Shown here: positions 41,502-50,604 of the stretch, in pieces
Layout of the letters: each line of letters starts with the position of its first letter
How positions within the stretch are numbered: the stretch's first letter is position 1
NCBI GenBank assembly: GCA_034142505.1
Contig: JAWZDV010000043.1
Span: 1 to 64,000, forward strand
Direction of reading: 5' to 3'
Length of the DNA: 64,000 bases
Source of the DNA: Hungatella_A sp034142505
GTDB lineage: Bacteria; Bacillota; Clostridia; Lachnospirales; Lachnospiraceae
The notes under the pieces: model-generated
The model's input: only the letters and a program-made list of their open reading frames with translations
Told to the model about the DNA's origin: nothing
Databases searched by the model: none
Program-made: the position numbers and the translations under genes

Positions 41502-43550
41502 CTAGAAGATGAAGTTTCCAACAACGTTGATCATCAACGCCACCACATAGGCGACAGCCATCTGGAACCCAACGGCTCTCAGCGTCCATTTCCAGGAACC
41601 GTACTCTCTCTTCATGGCTCCCACGGCTGCGAAGCATGGCATACACAGCAGGTTGAAGGCCATATAGGAGTAGGCGGAAACCCTGGTAAATACCTGGCTG
41701 ATGGCCGGCAGCGCCTGTTCGCCGGCAGATACTGCTTCGATAGTCTCCTCGCTGACGCCGCCAAACAGCTGGCCAAATGTAGCAACAATATTCTCTTTTG
41801 CAATCCATCCGGTAACCACGCCCACGCTGGCTCTCCAGTCCGCAAAACCGAGCGGTGCAAAGATCCATTTAATAGCATTTCCAATGGATGCTAAGAAACT
41901 CTCTTCCATATCACACATACCGCCAAAATTAAAGTTAGACAACAGCCAGATGAGCACGGTGGATACAAAGATAACGGTTCCGGCCTTGATGGCAAACCCT
42001 TTTACCTTCTCCCACGCATGGATCAGCACGCTTTTTAATGTGGGAATCCGGTACTGGGGCAGCTCCATGATAAAGTTGGAGGTTTCACTCTTAAATGCAA
42101 ATTGATTCAGCAGCAGCGCGCTGATGATGGCCACTGCGATCCCAAGCATATAGACGGAAAATACAATTGCCGTCTGGCTGCTGTCCGCAAACAGAGTCAC
42201 TGCAAACATGGCATAGATCGGCAGTTTGGCGCCGCAGGACATGAACGGGGTAATCATCATGGTGATCTTCCGGTCCTTGTCGCTTTCCAGGGTTCTGGAA
42301 GCCATCAAAGCCGGCACAGAGCAGCCAAAGCCCATGAGCATCGGAATAAAGGAACGGCCCGACAGTCCAAAATGGCGGAAAATCCGGTCCATCACGAAGG
42401 CAACTCTTGCCATATAACCGCTGTCCTCCAGGAAAGAAAGCAGCAGGAACAGCACCAATACCAGCGGCAGGAATCCGGCCACCGCGCCGATTCCGGCCAT
42501 GACGCCGTCAATCACAAGGGAAAATGCCCAATCGGAAGCCCCGGCCGCCGTCAGCAGACCTTCGATGAGGCCGGTGAGTCCGCCCCAGAGTTCTTCCACA
42601 ATTCCTGCCAGCCAGACACCGGGGCTTGAAAGTCCTTCGATGAATAAGAAATTTTCGCTGAAGGTACAGGCAAACAACAGATACATAATGCCCGCAAAAA
42701 TGGGCAGAGCCAGAATTCGGTTGGTGAGAATCTTATCCAGCTTATCGGAGGTAGTTTCCTGGTGTCCTTTTCTGCCTTTTTTCACACTGTTTTTTACCAG
42801 ACCCGCTATGTACTGGTAGCGGTAGTCTGCAATCTTGGCTTCCGCGTCGCCGTCCGCATTTTTGTTGGCCGCTCTCACCAGCTCCTCAACCGCCGTTTTT
42901 TCCTGTTCAGAAAGGGTATTCTTTACAACCTCGTCATTTTCCACCAGTTTGATGGCCTTCCAGTTGTTTTCCTCCGAAGCGCCGCCCAGCACGTCGGCAA
43001 TCGCGTTGATTGCATTGGTCAGCTCGCTGTCAAATACCTCCAGCTTTTTTGGCTTCCGTTTTGCCTTGGCCGTCTCGATGGCAGCGTCCATCAATTCCGT
43101 CAAACCTTTTCCGTAACGGGCCACAATGGGGACAACCGGCACGCCCAGTTCTTCGGACAGTTTCTTGCAGTCAATCCTGTCTCCCCGGCTCTCCACCTCA
43201 TCCATCATGTTCATAGCGACAACCATAGGAATCTGGGTTTCCGCCACCTGAAGGGTCAGATAAAGATTTCTCTCTATACTGGTTCCGTCCACAATGTTGA
43301 TCACAGCGTCTGGACGCTCCTTCACAAGATAATCCCTGGCTACGATCTCCTCCGCGGAATAGGGGGACAGGGAGTAGGTGCCAGGTAAATCCAGAACAGT
43401 CACGTCCTTGTTCTTTTTGTAAATGCCGTCTTTTTTGTCCACGGTGACACCGGGCCAGTTACCCACATGCTGTTTGGAACCTGTAATCTCATTAAATAAT
43501 GTGGTTTTTCCACAGTTTGGATTGCCTGCTAATGCAATGGTTATGCTCAT
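41502..43550 (-). CDS. feoB: Ferrous iron transporter B
   Basis: 682 residues. ATG 43550 is chosen because AAGGAG lies at proper spacing; ATG 43559 is too close. GTPase domain with GNPNCGKT, DLPGTYSL and NMMD motifs, a helical GDI-like linker, then a membrane domain with Gate-type segments (VFLLLSFLEDSGYMARVAFV) and the PxxMGFGCSVPAL core. It imports Fe2+ using GTP. Preceded by two feoA genes in one operon; a dyad AGTTAG-N6-CTAACT lies between feoA and feoB. Confidence 0.96.
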   Translation of the reverse strand: MSITIALAGNPNCGKTTLFNEITGSKQHVGNWPGVTVDKKDGIYKKNKDVTVLDLPGTYSLSPYSAEEIVARDYLVKERPDAVINIVDGTSIERNLYLTLQVAETQIPMVVAMNMMDEVESRGDRIDCKKLSEELGVPVVPIVARYGKGLTELMDAAIETAKAKRKPKKLEVFDSELTNAINAIADVLGGASEENNWKAIKLVENDEVVKNTLSEQEKTAVEELVRAANKNADGDAEAKIADYRYQYIAGLVKNSVKKGRKGHQETTSDKLDKILTNRILALPIFAGIMYLLFACTFSENFLFIEGLSSPGVWLAGIVEELWGGLTGLIEGLLTAAGASDWAFSLVIDGVMAGIGAVAGFLPLVLVLFLLLSFLEDSGYMARVAFVMDRIFRHFGLSGRSFIPMLMGFGCSVPALMASRTLESDKDRKITMMITPFMSCGAKLPIYAMFAVTLFADSSQTAIVFSVYMLGIAVAIISALLLNQFAFKSETSNFIMELPQYRIPTLKSVLIHAWEKVKGFAIKAGTVIFVSTVLIWLLSNFNFGGMCDMEESFLASIGNAIKWIFAPLGFADWRASVGVVTGWIAKENIVATFGQLFGGVSEETIEAVSAGEQALPAISQVFTRVSAYSYMAFNLLCMPCFAAVGAMKREYGSWKWTLRAVGFQMAVAYVVALMINVVGNFIF

Positions 43551-43568
43551 CTTTTTCATTCTCCTTAT

Positions 43569-43586
43569 AGTTAGTTGGTGCTAACT
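43569..43586. promoter_or_regulatory. Dyad between feoA and feoB
   Basis: AGTTAG-N6-CTAACT, with 6-bp arms. Could be an internal regulator site or an mRNA hairpin just upstream of the feoB ribosome-binding site. Confidence 0.4.
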
Positions 43587-43617
43587 CCTCGTTTAAAAGG
43601 AAAGCAGCTCCTTTTTC

Positions 43618-43839
43618 CTACATTTCCATCTGAATCTGGGCTGCTTCTTCTTTTCTCAAACTTAACTCATATCCCCTGACATGGACCTCTACCGGGTCTC
43701 CCAGAGGCGCCACCTTGATTACCTTAATCTCGACTCCCGGCGTCACTCCCATGTCCATGATTCGTCTCTTCATGGGGCCTGTGGCTCCGATCGATATCAC
43801 TTTGCCCTGCTGGCCTGGTTTCAATTCTCTAAGCGTCAT
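43618..43839 (-). CDS. feoA: FeoA protein (second copy)
   Basis: 73 residues, an SH3-like fold (MTLRELKPGQQGKVISIGAT, MDMGVTPGVEIKVIKVAPLGDPVEVHV). FeoA docks on FeoB from the cytoplasm and supports iron uptake. Strong GGAGGAGG site. This copy is close to feoB and probably the functional partner; the other copy precedes it by 22 bases. Confidence 0.92.
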   Translation of the reverse strand: MTLRELKPGQQGKVISIGATGPMKRRIMDMGVTPGVEIKVIKVAPLGDPVEVHVRGYELSLRKEEAAQIQMEM

Positions 43840-43861
43840 GCATTTCCTCCTCCTGCTGCGA

Positions 43862-44083
43862 TCAGTCTTCCACTATAATTTTGCTTGCCAGCCCGCGGTT
43901 CAAGGCGATTTTCACACCCTTTACCATCAGGATCATACCGCTGGCATTCTCACCTGCAACACGCACCTTTTCCCCTTTGATAAAACCTAAATCCTGAAGA
44001 TGGCGTTTCATGTCATCCGGTCCTCTGAAATCTGAGATTGTTCTAGTTTCGCCTTCCAGTACCATTGCTAACGGCATACTCAT
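43862..44083 (-). CDS. feoA: FeoA protein (first copy)
   Basis: 73 residues, FeoA SH3-like domain (DMKRHLQDLGFIKGEKVRVAGENASGMILMVKG). First gene of the feoA-feoA-feoB operon. Start 44083 with AAAGGA; 44077 is an alternative. Two FeoA proteins are frequent in Clostridia and may form a heterodimer. The promoter and 19-bp operator are immediately upstream. Confidence 0.92.
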   Translation of the reverse strand: MSMPLAMVLEGETRTISDFRGPDDMKRHLQDLGFIKGEKVRVAGENASGMILMVKGVKIALNRGLASKIIVED

Positions 44084-44129
44084 CGCATCCTTTCTGCTTT
44101 CTTTTAATGATGTCTTGTTAAGTTCTATT

Positions 44130-44148
44130 ATTGATATTGGTTATCAAT
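44130..44148. promoter_or_regulatory. Metalloregulator operator of feo operon
   Basis: ATTGATATTGGTTATCAAT: 7-bp arms ATTGATA/TATCAAT around a 5-base centre. On the coding strand it starts nine bases after the -10 element, so over the transcription start. 16 of 19 bases match the site upstream of the ZIP transporter gene. Fur- or DtxR-type binding is inferred. Confidence 0.65.
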
Positions 44149-44157
44149 TTCATAGTT

Positions 44158-44186
44158 ATCATACGCTAACTCAAAAAAAATGTCAA
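44158..44186 (-). promoter_or_regulatory. Promoter of feo operon
   Basis: Minus-strand TTGACA (44186-44181), 17-base spacer, TATGAT (44163-44158). The strongest promoter in this window. Confidence 0.75.
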
Positions 44187-44274
44187 TAGTATTTTTGATG
44201 AAAACTTGAAAATATTTCCAGCCATAAGTCTTGCCGAAGCAGACTTGCACCGGAGGGCGGCTGCTTCAGGTGAC

Positions 44275-44313
44275 ACAAAAACCGGCGGCCCCAGATATGC
44301 CTGGAACCGCCGG
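44275..44313 (-). terminator. Terminator after iron ABC operon
   Basis: Stem CCGGCGGTTCCAG/CTGGGGCCGCCGG on the minus strand followed by TTTTTGTG, 18 bases beyond the ATPase stop. Confidence 0.85.
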
Positions 44314-44330
44314 CTTCACAATAGCTGTAT

Positions 44331-45089
44331 TTAACTGAAGGAATAAAAACATTTCCCATCTTCATCTTCGAAGCGCCGGGAACCGATGTGGAAGACATTC
44401 TCCAGAATCCGGCTCTCATAAATGCGCTCCGGCGTGTCCACCGCCACGGCTCTGCCCTTCTCCATAACCACAATCCGGTCCGCACACTGGAGAGCGGCAT
44501 TCAAATCGTGGAGAATCACCGCGATGGTCCGGCCTTCGTCCCGGAGACTTTTTAGGATATTCATAAACTCGATCTGGTAGCAGATGTCCAGCCAGGTGGT
44601 CGGCTCGTCTAACAGAAACCCTTTGGTGTTCCCCGCCAGGGCCATAGCCAGATACACCTTCTGGCGCTCTCCGCCGGAGAGATTGGCCATATACTGGTGA
44701 CGCAGTTCCCAGATACCCAGCTTTTCCATGGCATCCCTCACATACTGCCTGTCCTCATCTGTGTAATGCCTCGGGTAGGACTGGTAGGGGAACCGGCCGT
44801 GGAGAACCATTTTCTGTGCGGTGATGGCGGGCAGATTCCGGTTCTGGGGCAGGTAGGACACCAGCGTGGCCAGTTTCTTGCTGCCAAGGGTTCCCACCTC
44901 TTCTCCCTGAACCAAGACCTTCCCGGAAAATATATGGCACAGCCCCACCACCGATTTGATCATGGTGCTCTTGCCGGAACCGTTGGGGCCGACAATGGCT
45001 GTCAGTTCTCCCTTCCGGAACTGAACGTCCAGCCCGTGGACCCGGACTTCTTTCCCGTATCCGGCGTCAACACCTCTAAGCTCAATCAT
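44331..45089 (-). CDS. Iron-type ABC transporter ATPase
   Basis: 252 residues, FecE/FhuC class. Walker A GPNGSGKS, signature NLSGGERQKVYLAMAL, Walker B GFLLDEPTTWLD, and the H-loop VILHDLN. It drives import of an iron chelate, heme or cobalamin with the permease whose gene overlaps it by 8 bp. Last gene of the three-gene operon. Substrate cannot be named. Confidence 0.93.
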   Translation of the reverse strand: MIELRGVDAGYGKEVRVHGLDVQFRKGELTAIVGPNGSGKSTMIKSVVGLCHIFSGKVLVQGEEVGTLGSKKLATLVSYLPQNRNLPAITAQKMVLHGRFPYQSYPRHYTDEDRQYVRDAMEKLGIWELRHQYMANLSGGERQKVYLAMALAGNTKGFLLDEPTTWLDICYQIEFMNILKSLRDEGRTIAVILHDLNAALQCADRIVVMEKGRAVAVDTPERIYESRILENVFHIGSRRFEDEDGKCFYSFS

Positions 45090-46083
45090 GGCCGCCCCTC
45101 CTTCTCTGATGGATCAGCAGCCAGATAAAGAACGGCGCTCCAATAAAGGACAGCACGATCCCCACCGGCAGTTCGTAGGGCGCAAATACCATTCTTGCCG
45201 CCAGGTCGCAGACCATCACCAGCAGCGCTCCCAGCAGGGCGGATGTGATGATGAAATAGTTACACTCATCTCCCACCAGCATCCTGGCCATATGGGGCAC
45301 AATCAGCCCCACGAAACCTAAAAGCCCGGCGAAGCTGACACTGGCTCCGGCCAGCACCGCCGCCAGCGCCAGAAACAAAAACCGGAACGCCGTAACCGGC
45401 AGGCCCAGGGTCTTTGCGGACGCGTCGCCCAGGGACAGAATTTCCATCTCATTGTGAAGACTGGCCGTCACCACCACCGCAATCACGATAGCGATACCGG
45501 CAGGAACCAGCACGGAGGTGTTAACTCCGCTCAATCCTCCGATGCGGAACCCGCTGCTGCGCACCAGGGAATCGGCATCAAAGGTATAGATGGTATCCGT
45601 GGCCGCATTTAACAGACTGTTCACCGCTACGCCGGATAACACCAGCGTGATCTTGGAAGAGCCGGTGTAGCGGGCCAGGAAATAGACAAAAATAACGGTG
45701 ATAAACGCCCCCACAAAGGCAGCCAGAGGCAGCATTCCATAAAGCCCCGGCACCAGGGAGCCGCAGAGCACCACGGCAAACCCGGCTCCGGCGTTGACAC
45801 CGATAATATTGGGACCGGCCAGCGAATTGCCGAGCACCGTCTGAATCACGGCGCCGGACACCGCCAGACCCATCCCGGCCAGCGCCGCCGCAAAGGTCCT
45901 TGGAATCCTCACGTAGAGCAGGATTCTCTGCTGGGGCGACTGCTGCCCGTGAAACAAGATCTCCACGATCTGGGACAGCGGAATATTCACCGCCCCCAGT
46001 TTTACGCTTACGAGAAACAACAAAAAGGCGGCGGCCAGCAGTCCCAGTATTAATTTAGTTCGATTTGCTCTTATTTTCTCCAT
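45082..46083 (-). CDS. Iron-type ABC transporter permease
   Basis: 333 residues of the FecCD/BtuC family, about ten membrane helices. Hallmarks: RIPRTFAAALAGMGLAVSGA, GNSLAGPNIIGVNAGAGFAV and GLIVPHMARMLVG. It overlaps the substrate-binding gene by 29 bp and the ATPase gene by 8 bp, so stoichiometric translation is likely. It forms a homodimeric channel. Confidence 0.93.
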   Translation of the reverse strand: MEKIRANRTKLILGLLAAAFLLFLVSVKLGAVNIPLSQIVEILFHGQQSPQQRILLYVRIPRTFAAALAGMGLAVSGAVIQTVLGNSLAGPNIIGVNAGAGFAVVLCGSLVPGLYGMLPLAAFVGAFITVIFVYFLARYTGSSKITLVLSGVAVNSLLNAATDTIYTFDADSLVRSSGFRIGGLSGVNTSVLVPAGIAIVIAVVVTASLHNEMEILSLGDASAKTLGLPVTAFRFLFLALAAVLAGASVSFAGLLGFVGLIVPHMARMLVGDECNYFIITSALLGALLVMVCDLAARMVFAPYELPVGIVLSFIGAPFFIWLLIHQRRRGGHD

Positions 46084-47137
46084 ATAATATGTCAGCTAAA
46101 ATCTGATAGCTTTCTCCCCAGCGGTTATTTGGCTTGTTGTGGAACAGTGCTTTGGGAAGCACGTGGTAACGGTCGTTTTTCACGGCCGACAGTTCCTTCC
46201 AGGCAGGATTTGACTGAAGCATATCCTCCACGGACTTCATGGCCGCTTCCTCCGAATTTCCCATGGTGGTCACGAAAATGTAGTCCGGGTCCTGGGCAAT
46301 GATGGACTCCATGCTCAGATCATCCAGAAGCCCTTTGTCGCTGTCGGCGATATTGATACAGCCCAAATCCTTTAACATTTCACCGGTCATGTTGTCACTG
46401 CCCTTGGCCCGCACTCCCGTGGAAAATGCTCTGAGAAACAGCACCGTCGGCTGGCTGCCGTCCGCCCGGGCAATCTGCGCGTCAATCTCCGCCTGAATGT
46501 CGGTTCCATTTTTCTGATAGTAATCCGCCCGGCCGGTGATGTCGGTGCAGATCTTCATCATGTTTAAATAGTCGTCAAAGGTCTCTACATCAAAGTAGGC
46601 GGTAGTGATGCCGGCCTTCTCCAGGGAGTCACGAAGTGCAACATGCTGCTCGATATTAGCCGATAATATGGCAAATGTTGCGCCACTCCCGACAAGCGCT
46701 TCGATGTTGGGTGATTTAACCATGCCAAGATCCACAACCGCGTCAGGAATCTCCACGTCCCGCTCGCTGTATACATCCTCGGTCACCGCGTCTAACTGGC
46801 CGCCCGCCAGCATCCACGCCTGGGCGAAGCTTCCGGAGAGAACTGCAGCGTGGCCGGTCGGCATGACGCTGACCTGATTGCCGAGGCCGTCTGTGAAGGT
46901 GATGGCTTCGCCGGTCCTCTTTTCTGCGTTGCTGGCTTCGCCGGCTTTGGCTCCGGCGTCCTGCTCTGACTGCGTTTCCGATCCCTGACTGCCGGATTCC
47001 TCCTTAGCAGCAGCCTCTGTCTTCGCGTTCTCCTGTGCGGTGTTCTGCGTTTCATTTCCCGCAGTCTTTGCGGCGCAGCCGGCCAGCATCAGTGCCAGCG
47101 CCATCATTGCCGCGGTTATGTAAGTTTTTCTAATCAT
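46055..47137 (-). CDS. Iron-type ABC transporter substrate-binding lipoprotein
   Basis: 360 residues from ATG 47137, which gives a proper lipoprotein signal (MIRKTYITAAMMALALMLAG then Cys). A long Glu/Ala/Gln/Lys-rich linker (about 25-75) precedes a class III (FecB/BtuF-type) binding fold with DGLGNQVSVMPTG and SPNIEALV. Substrate is probably a ferric siderophore, heme or corrinoid; not resolvable by eye. First gene of the operon. No copy of the 19-bp feo operator is seen upstream. Confidence 0.9.
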   Translation of the reverse strand: MIRKTYITAAMMALALMLAGCAAKTAGNETQNTAQENAKTEAAAKEESGSQGSETQSEQDAGAKAGEASNAEKRTGEAITFTDGLGNQVSVMPTGHAAVLSGSFAQAWMLAGGQLDAVTEDVYSERDVEIPDAVVDLGMVKSPNIEALVGSGATFAILSANIEQHVALRDSLEKAGITTAYFDVETFDDYLNMMKICTDITGRADYYQKNGTDIQAEIDAQIARADGSQPTVLFLRAFSTGVRAKGSDNMTGEMLKDLGCINIADSDKGLLDDLSMESIIAQDPDYIFVTTMGNSEEAAMKSVEDMLQSNPAWKELSAVKNDRYHVLPKALFHNKPNNRWGESYQILADILYGENKSKSN

Positions 47138-47207
47138 GTTGTCTTCCTTTCCTGTTTGGGGGTATTGGGATGTATACTGTTCGCATGCTGTATGATTTCC
47201 CCATGAC

Positions 47208-47254
47208 AAAACAAAAGTCCGTCTGCAGGTCACAGACGATCCGTGACTGCAGAC
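47208..47254 (-). terminator. Terminator after DUF1801 gene
   Basis: Stem GTCTGCAGTCAC/GTGACCTGCAGAC (one bulge) with a 9-base loop, tail TTTTGTTTTG on the minus strand. Confidence 0.75.
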
Positions 47255-47275
47255 AGACGTGATGGCAAAGCAGAA

Positions 47276-47632
47276 TCAGCTTCCGTTCTCTTTCAGACGG
47301 AAACGCACCAGCTTTTCAATCAGTTCCTCCGGCAAAGGCTGGTCCATATGAATCTGGATGGTATTCTTCGTATTTGTCTTATAAGGCTCCAGTTCCTTTT
47401 TAAAATGCTCCAGGGTGGATGGCGTGCAGTAGAATCCGATATGGTTCTTGTAAGCCGCAAATTCCACTAAAAATCCTCTCTGATAATAAGTCGGAACTCC
47501 CCAGGCCAGCCTTTCATCGGCGGATGGCGCTGTCTGGTTAATGATCTTCCTCAGCCGGTTCAGTTTCAGCTGCATCTCGTCCGGAAACTGGCTGATGTAT
47601 TCTTCAATCGTCTGAATCGACGGTTTTCCCAT
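47276..47632 (-). CDS. DUF1801-family protein
   Basis: 118 residues from ATG 47632 (GAGG nine bases upstream). The pattern IEEYISQFPDEMQLKLNRLR, then ERLAWGVPTYY and FVEFAAYKNHIGFYCTPS is typical of the YdhG/YyaI DUF1801 fold, a small alpha/beta protein with a suggested iron-chaperone link in frataxin-like relatives. The enzyme activity is unknown. Monocistronic, own terminator. Confidence 0.85.
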   Translation of the reverse strand: MGKPSIQTIEEYISQFPDEMQLKLNRLRKIINQTAPSADERLAWGVPTYYQRGFLVEFAAYKNHIGFYCTPSTLEHFKKELEPYKTNTKNTIQIHMDQPLPEELIEKLVRFRLKENGS

Positions 47633-47715
47633 AATACCGTACCTCAACTTTTTCTTTCAATGCGAAACAATAGAATCGTAATCATTATAACTTTCTGGAA
47701 AATCTTTGTCAACTG

Positions 47716-47744
47716 TTACCATTTTCATGGATGTCTGTTATAAT
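47716..47744 (+). promoter_or_regulatory. Promoter of LacI-family gene
   Basis: TTACCA (47716-47721), 17-base spacer, TATAAT (47739-47744), 39 bases before ATG 47784. Confidence 0.6.
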
Positions 47745-47783
47745 AAAGAAAGTAGAACACATGGCCGGAAAAGGGGGAAACAC

Positions 47784-48806
47784 ATGGTTACCTTGAAACA
47801 GATTGCGGATATGCTGGGAGTCAGCCCGACCACCGTATCCAATGTCATCAACGGGCGGGCCGGTAAGATGTCGGCGGAAACGAGACAGCGGATCGAAGAA
47901 GCCCTGTGGCAGAACCATTATGAAATTCCGTTGAAAAACAGCAGCAGTACCGCGGAAGAGACGCTGATTGCCGCGGCCTTTTATATGGGCGGATACCGGA
48001 ATGTCCTGATGGACCCCTTCTGCGGAGAACTGCTGGGCGCCATTGAACAGGAACTGAAAACCACTGGGTGCCGCCTGCTCTATGATGTGCCGAATGAGGA
48101 CGAAGACTTACTTCGCCTCTTCTCTCCCTGGAATGTGCGCGGCGGGATTCTGTTAGGCTATGAGCCGGAGAAATGCAGGACTTTGCGGAATCGGATTTCC
48201 AAGCCCCTTGTCTTTATTGATTCCTATTTTGGGGATGGGGAGGAAAGCTATGACAATATCGGACTTCAGGATTATGAGGGGGCGTGTGAACTGACCTCCT
48301 ATCTGCTGAAGCTGGGGCACCGCTCCATCGCTTTTTTCTGTGACCAGAAACCGCCCATTGCCAGCAACGGGGAACGCTTTTGCGGCTTTCGCGATACTCT
48401 GGCCGGCTCCGGGATCACGTTTTCCGATAAAGACTATTACTTCCTGCCCTCCGACAAGAATCTGCGGTTTGAGGTTTTGCGGCAGTTTGCCAAGAAGTCC
48501 GCAAACCGTTACACGGCCGCTTTTTTCACTTCGGATTACTATGCCAATGAGAGCATTAACATTTTCTTCTCCCAGGGGCTTCACGTGCCGGACCAGTTAT
48601 CCGTCACCGGGTTTGACGATAACATTTACGCCCGCCTTTCCAGACCCATGCTGACCACCATCCGGCAGTCCCCCACGGAAAAGGGACGGATGGCCGTCAA
48701 ACTGCTGATGCAGCGAATCCGCGGGGAGGAAGTGCCGCTTCCTACGGTGCAGCTTCCTACGGAATTGATTGTACGGGAAAGTGTCAAGAATATTGGTTCC
48801 CTGTAA
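47784..48806 (+). CDS. LacI-family transcriptional regulator
   Basis: 340 residues from ATG 47784 (GGGGGA upstream). N-terminal LacI helix-turn-helix (TLKQIADMLGVSPTTVSNVINGRAGKMS) and a periplasmic-binding-like sensor (about 60-335) ending SVTGFDDNIYARLSRPMLTT. It should bind a sugar effector and control the GH13/ABC operon that starts 154 bases downstream. Ended by a strong terminator overlapping its stop codon. Confidence 0.92.
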   Translation: MVTLKQIADMLGVSPTTVSNVINGRAGKMSAETRQRIEEALWQNHYEIPLKNSSSTAEETLIAAAFYMGGYRNVLMDPFCGELLGAIEQELKTTGCRLLYDVPNEDEDLLRLFSPWNVRGGILLGYEPEKCRTLRNRISKPLVFIDSYFGDGEESYDNIGLQDYEGACELTSYLLKLGHRSIAFFCDQKPPIASNGERFCGFRDTLAGSGITFSDKDYYFLPSDKNLRFEVLRQFAKKSANRYTAAFFTSDYYANESINIFFSQGLHVPDQLSVTGFDDNIYARLSRPMLTTIRQSPTEKGRMAVKLLMQRIRGEEVPLPTVQLPTELIVRESVKNIGSL

Positions 48807-48850
48807 CCGCTTGTGATTGTGCAGATTGTACAATCACAAGCGGTTTTTTT
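48805..48850 (+). terminator. Terminator after LacI-family gene
   Basis: Perfect 16-bp stem AACCGCTTGTGATTGT/ACAATCACAAGCGGTT and seven T; the stem begins in the stop codon. Confidence 0.9.
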
Positions 48851-48880
48851 ATGCAGTTTATTGGTTTATTACTTTACTTA

Positions 48881-48909
48881 TTGGAAAACCTCACAAAACC
48901 AACTATCAT
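48881..48909 (+). promoter_or_regulatory. Promoter of glucosidase/ABC operon
   Basis: TTGGAA (48881-48886), 17-base spacer, TATCAT (48904-48909), 51 bases before ATG 48961. Confidence 0.6.
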
Positions 48910-48930
48910 TTCAGATAAGAAACACACAAG

Positions 48931-48943
48931 TTTCATTGTGAAA
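48931..48943. promoter_or_regulatory. Candidate LacI-type operator
   Basis: Dyad TTTCATTGTGAAA between the -10 element and the ribosome-binding site (about +15 to +28), where a repressor would block elongation. Confidence 0.4.
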
Positions 48944-48960
48944 GACAGGAGGATTTATCC

Positions 48961-50604
48961 ATGAAAAAAGCACAGACAGAGGCCTGGTGGAAAAAGGCAG
49001 TCATTTATCAGATTTACCCGAAAAGCTTTTATGACAGCAACGGGGACGGAATTGGAGACTTACAGGGGATCATTCAAAAATTGGATTATTTAGAAACGCT
49101 GGGTGTAAATGCTATATGGCTTTCTCCCGTTTTCCGCTCTCCCCAGGACGACAACGGCTATGATATTTCCGACTATCAGGATATTGACCCGATCTTTGGC
49201 ACGCTGGCGGATATGGATGAGCTGATTGCCAAAGCAAAGGAAAAAGGAATCCGCATTATCATGGATCTGGTGTTGAATCACAGTTCCGACGAACATCCCT
49301 GGTTTTTGGAGGCGAAAAAGAGCAGGGACAATCCATACCATGACTTTTATGTGTGGCGCGACGGCGTGGAGGGCGTCTATCCCAATGAGCTGACCTCGGC
49401 CTTCTGCGGTCCGGCATGGGAGTGGGTGCCGGAATGCGGCCAGTATTATTTACACCAGTTTTCGGTGAAACAGCCGGATTTGAACTGGGAAAACCCGAGG
49501 CTTCGGCAGGCGGTCTACGATATGATCAACTGGTGGATCAAACGGGGCGTGGGCGGATTCCGGTTAGATGTGATCGATTTGATCGGCAAAGACGTGGATA
49601 ACAGGATCATGTCGGAAGGTCCCATGCTTCATCCTTACATTAAGGAGATGAGCCGCCAGACCTTCCAGACCGCGGATCTTGTGACTGTGGGTGAAGCCTG
49701 GAGCGCCACCCCGGAGCGGGCCATGCTTTACAGCAATCCGGACGGTTCGGAGCTTTCCATGGTATTCCAGTTTGAGCACATGATGCTGGACCAGCAGAAG
49801 GACAAGGAAAAGTGGGATTTGGCGCCGCTTCCGTTTGTGGAATTTAAAAAGGTGTTATCCAAATGGCAGCAGGCCCTCTGTGGAAAGGGCTGGAACAGTC
49901 TCTTTTTCAACAATCACGATCTTCCCAGAGCCGTTTCCCATTTTGGAAATGACGGGAAATACCGGGTGGAATCGGCCAAAATGCTGGCAACGGTACTCCA
50001 CGGCATGCAGGGAACCCCTTATATCTACCAGGGGGAGGAACTGGGCATGACCAACGTGCGGTTTGACATCGGGGAATACCGGGATATTGAACTTCTCAAC
50101 ATGTACAAAGAGCGGAAGGAAAAGGGATATCCGGAGGACGAGATCATGCGTTCCATCTATACGAAAGGCCGCGATAACGCCCGGACTCCCATGCAGTGGG
50201 ATGAGAGCGCCAACGCAGGTTTCAGCACTGCCGCCCCATGGCTGCGCTGCAACCCCAATTACACCATGATCAACGCCGCGGAAGAAACGGTCAACCAGGA
50301 TTCCGTTTTCCATTACTATCAAAAGCTGATCGCGCTGCGCAAAGAGATACCGGTGCTGATCGACGGCACATTCTGTCCGGTGATGGAGGACGATGATTCC
50401 CTGTTTGCTTATATCCGGGAAAATGAGACCGAACGGCTGCTTGTTTTATGCAATTTCAGGGAAACCTCATGCCAAGTTCCCTTTGCAAAGGAATGGGAAA
50501 CAGGCGACGTGCTGATCTCCAATTATCCGGACAGCCGACCAGCCGACAGTCTTCGTCCCTATGAGGCCATGATGGTTCTGCTCAGAAAGGAGCCTGCTTT
50601 ATGA
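48961..50604 (+). CDS. GH13 alpha-glucosidase (oligo-1,6-glucosidase type)
   Basis: 547 residues, standard for GH13_31/23. Nucleophile Asp203 in GFRLDVIDL, acid/base Glu245 in TVGEAWSA, and transition-state His319-Asp320 in FFNNHD. The residue after the nucleophile is Val, which in this family is tied to alpha-1,6 specificity (isomaltose-like sugars), as in bacterial oligo-1,6-glucosidases. No signal peptide, so it acts on imported sugars in the cytoplasm. GGAGG upstream; overlaps the next gene by ATGA. Confidence 0.93.
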   Translation: MKKAQTEAWWKKAVIYQIYPKSFYDSNGDGIGDLQGIIQKLDYLETLGVNAIWLSPVFRSPQDDNGYDISDYQDIDPIFGTLADMDELIAKAKEKGIRIIMDLVLNHSSDEHPWFLEAKKSRDNPYHDFYVWRDGVEGVYPNELTSAFCGPAWEWVPECGQYYLHQFSVKQPDLNWENPRLRQAVYDMINWWIKRGVGGFRLDVIDLIGKDVDNRIMSEGPMLHPYIKEMSRQTFQTADLVTVGEAWSATPERAMLYSNPDGSELSMVFQFEHMMLDQQKDKEKWDLAPLPFVEFKKVLSKWQQALCGKGWNSLFFNNHDLPRAVSHFGNDGKYRVESAKMLATVLHGMQGTPYIYQGEELGMTNVRFDIGEYRDIELLNMYKERKEKGYPEDEIMRSIYTKGRDNARTPMQWDESANAGFSTAAPWLRCNPNYTMINAAEETVNQDSVFHYYQKLIALRKEIPVLIDGTFCPVMEDDDSLFAYIRENETERLLVLCNFRETSCQVPFAKEWETGDVLISNYPDSRPADSLRPYEAMMVLLRKEPAL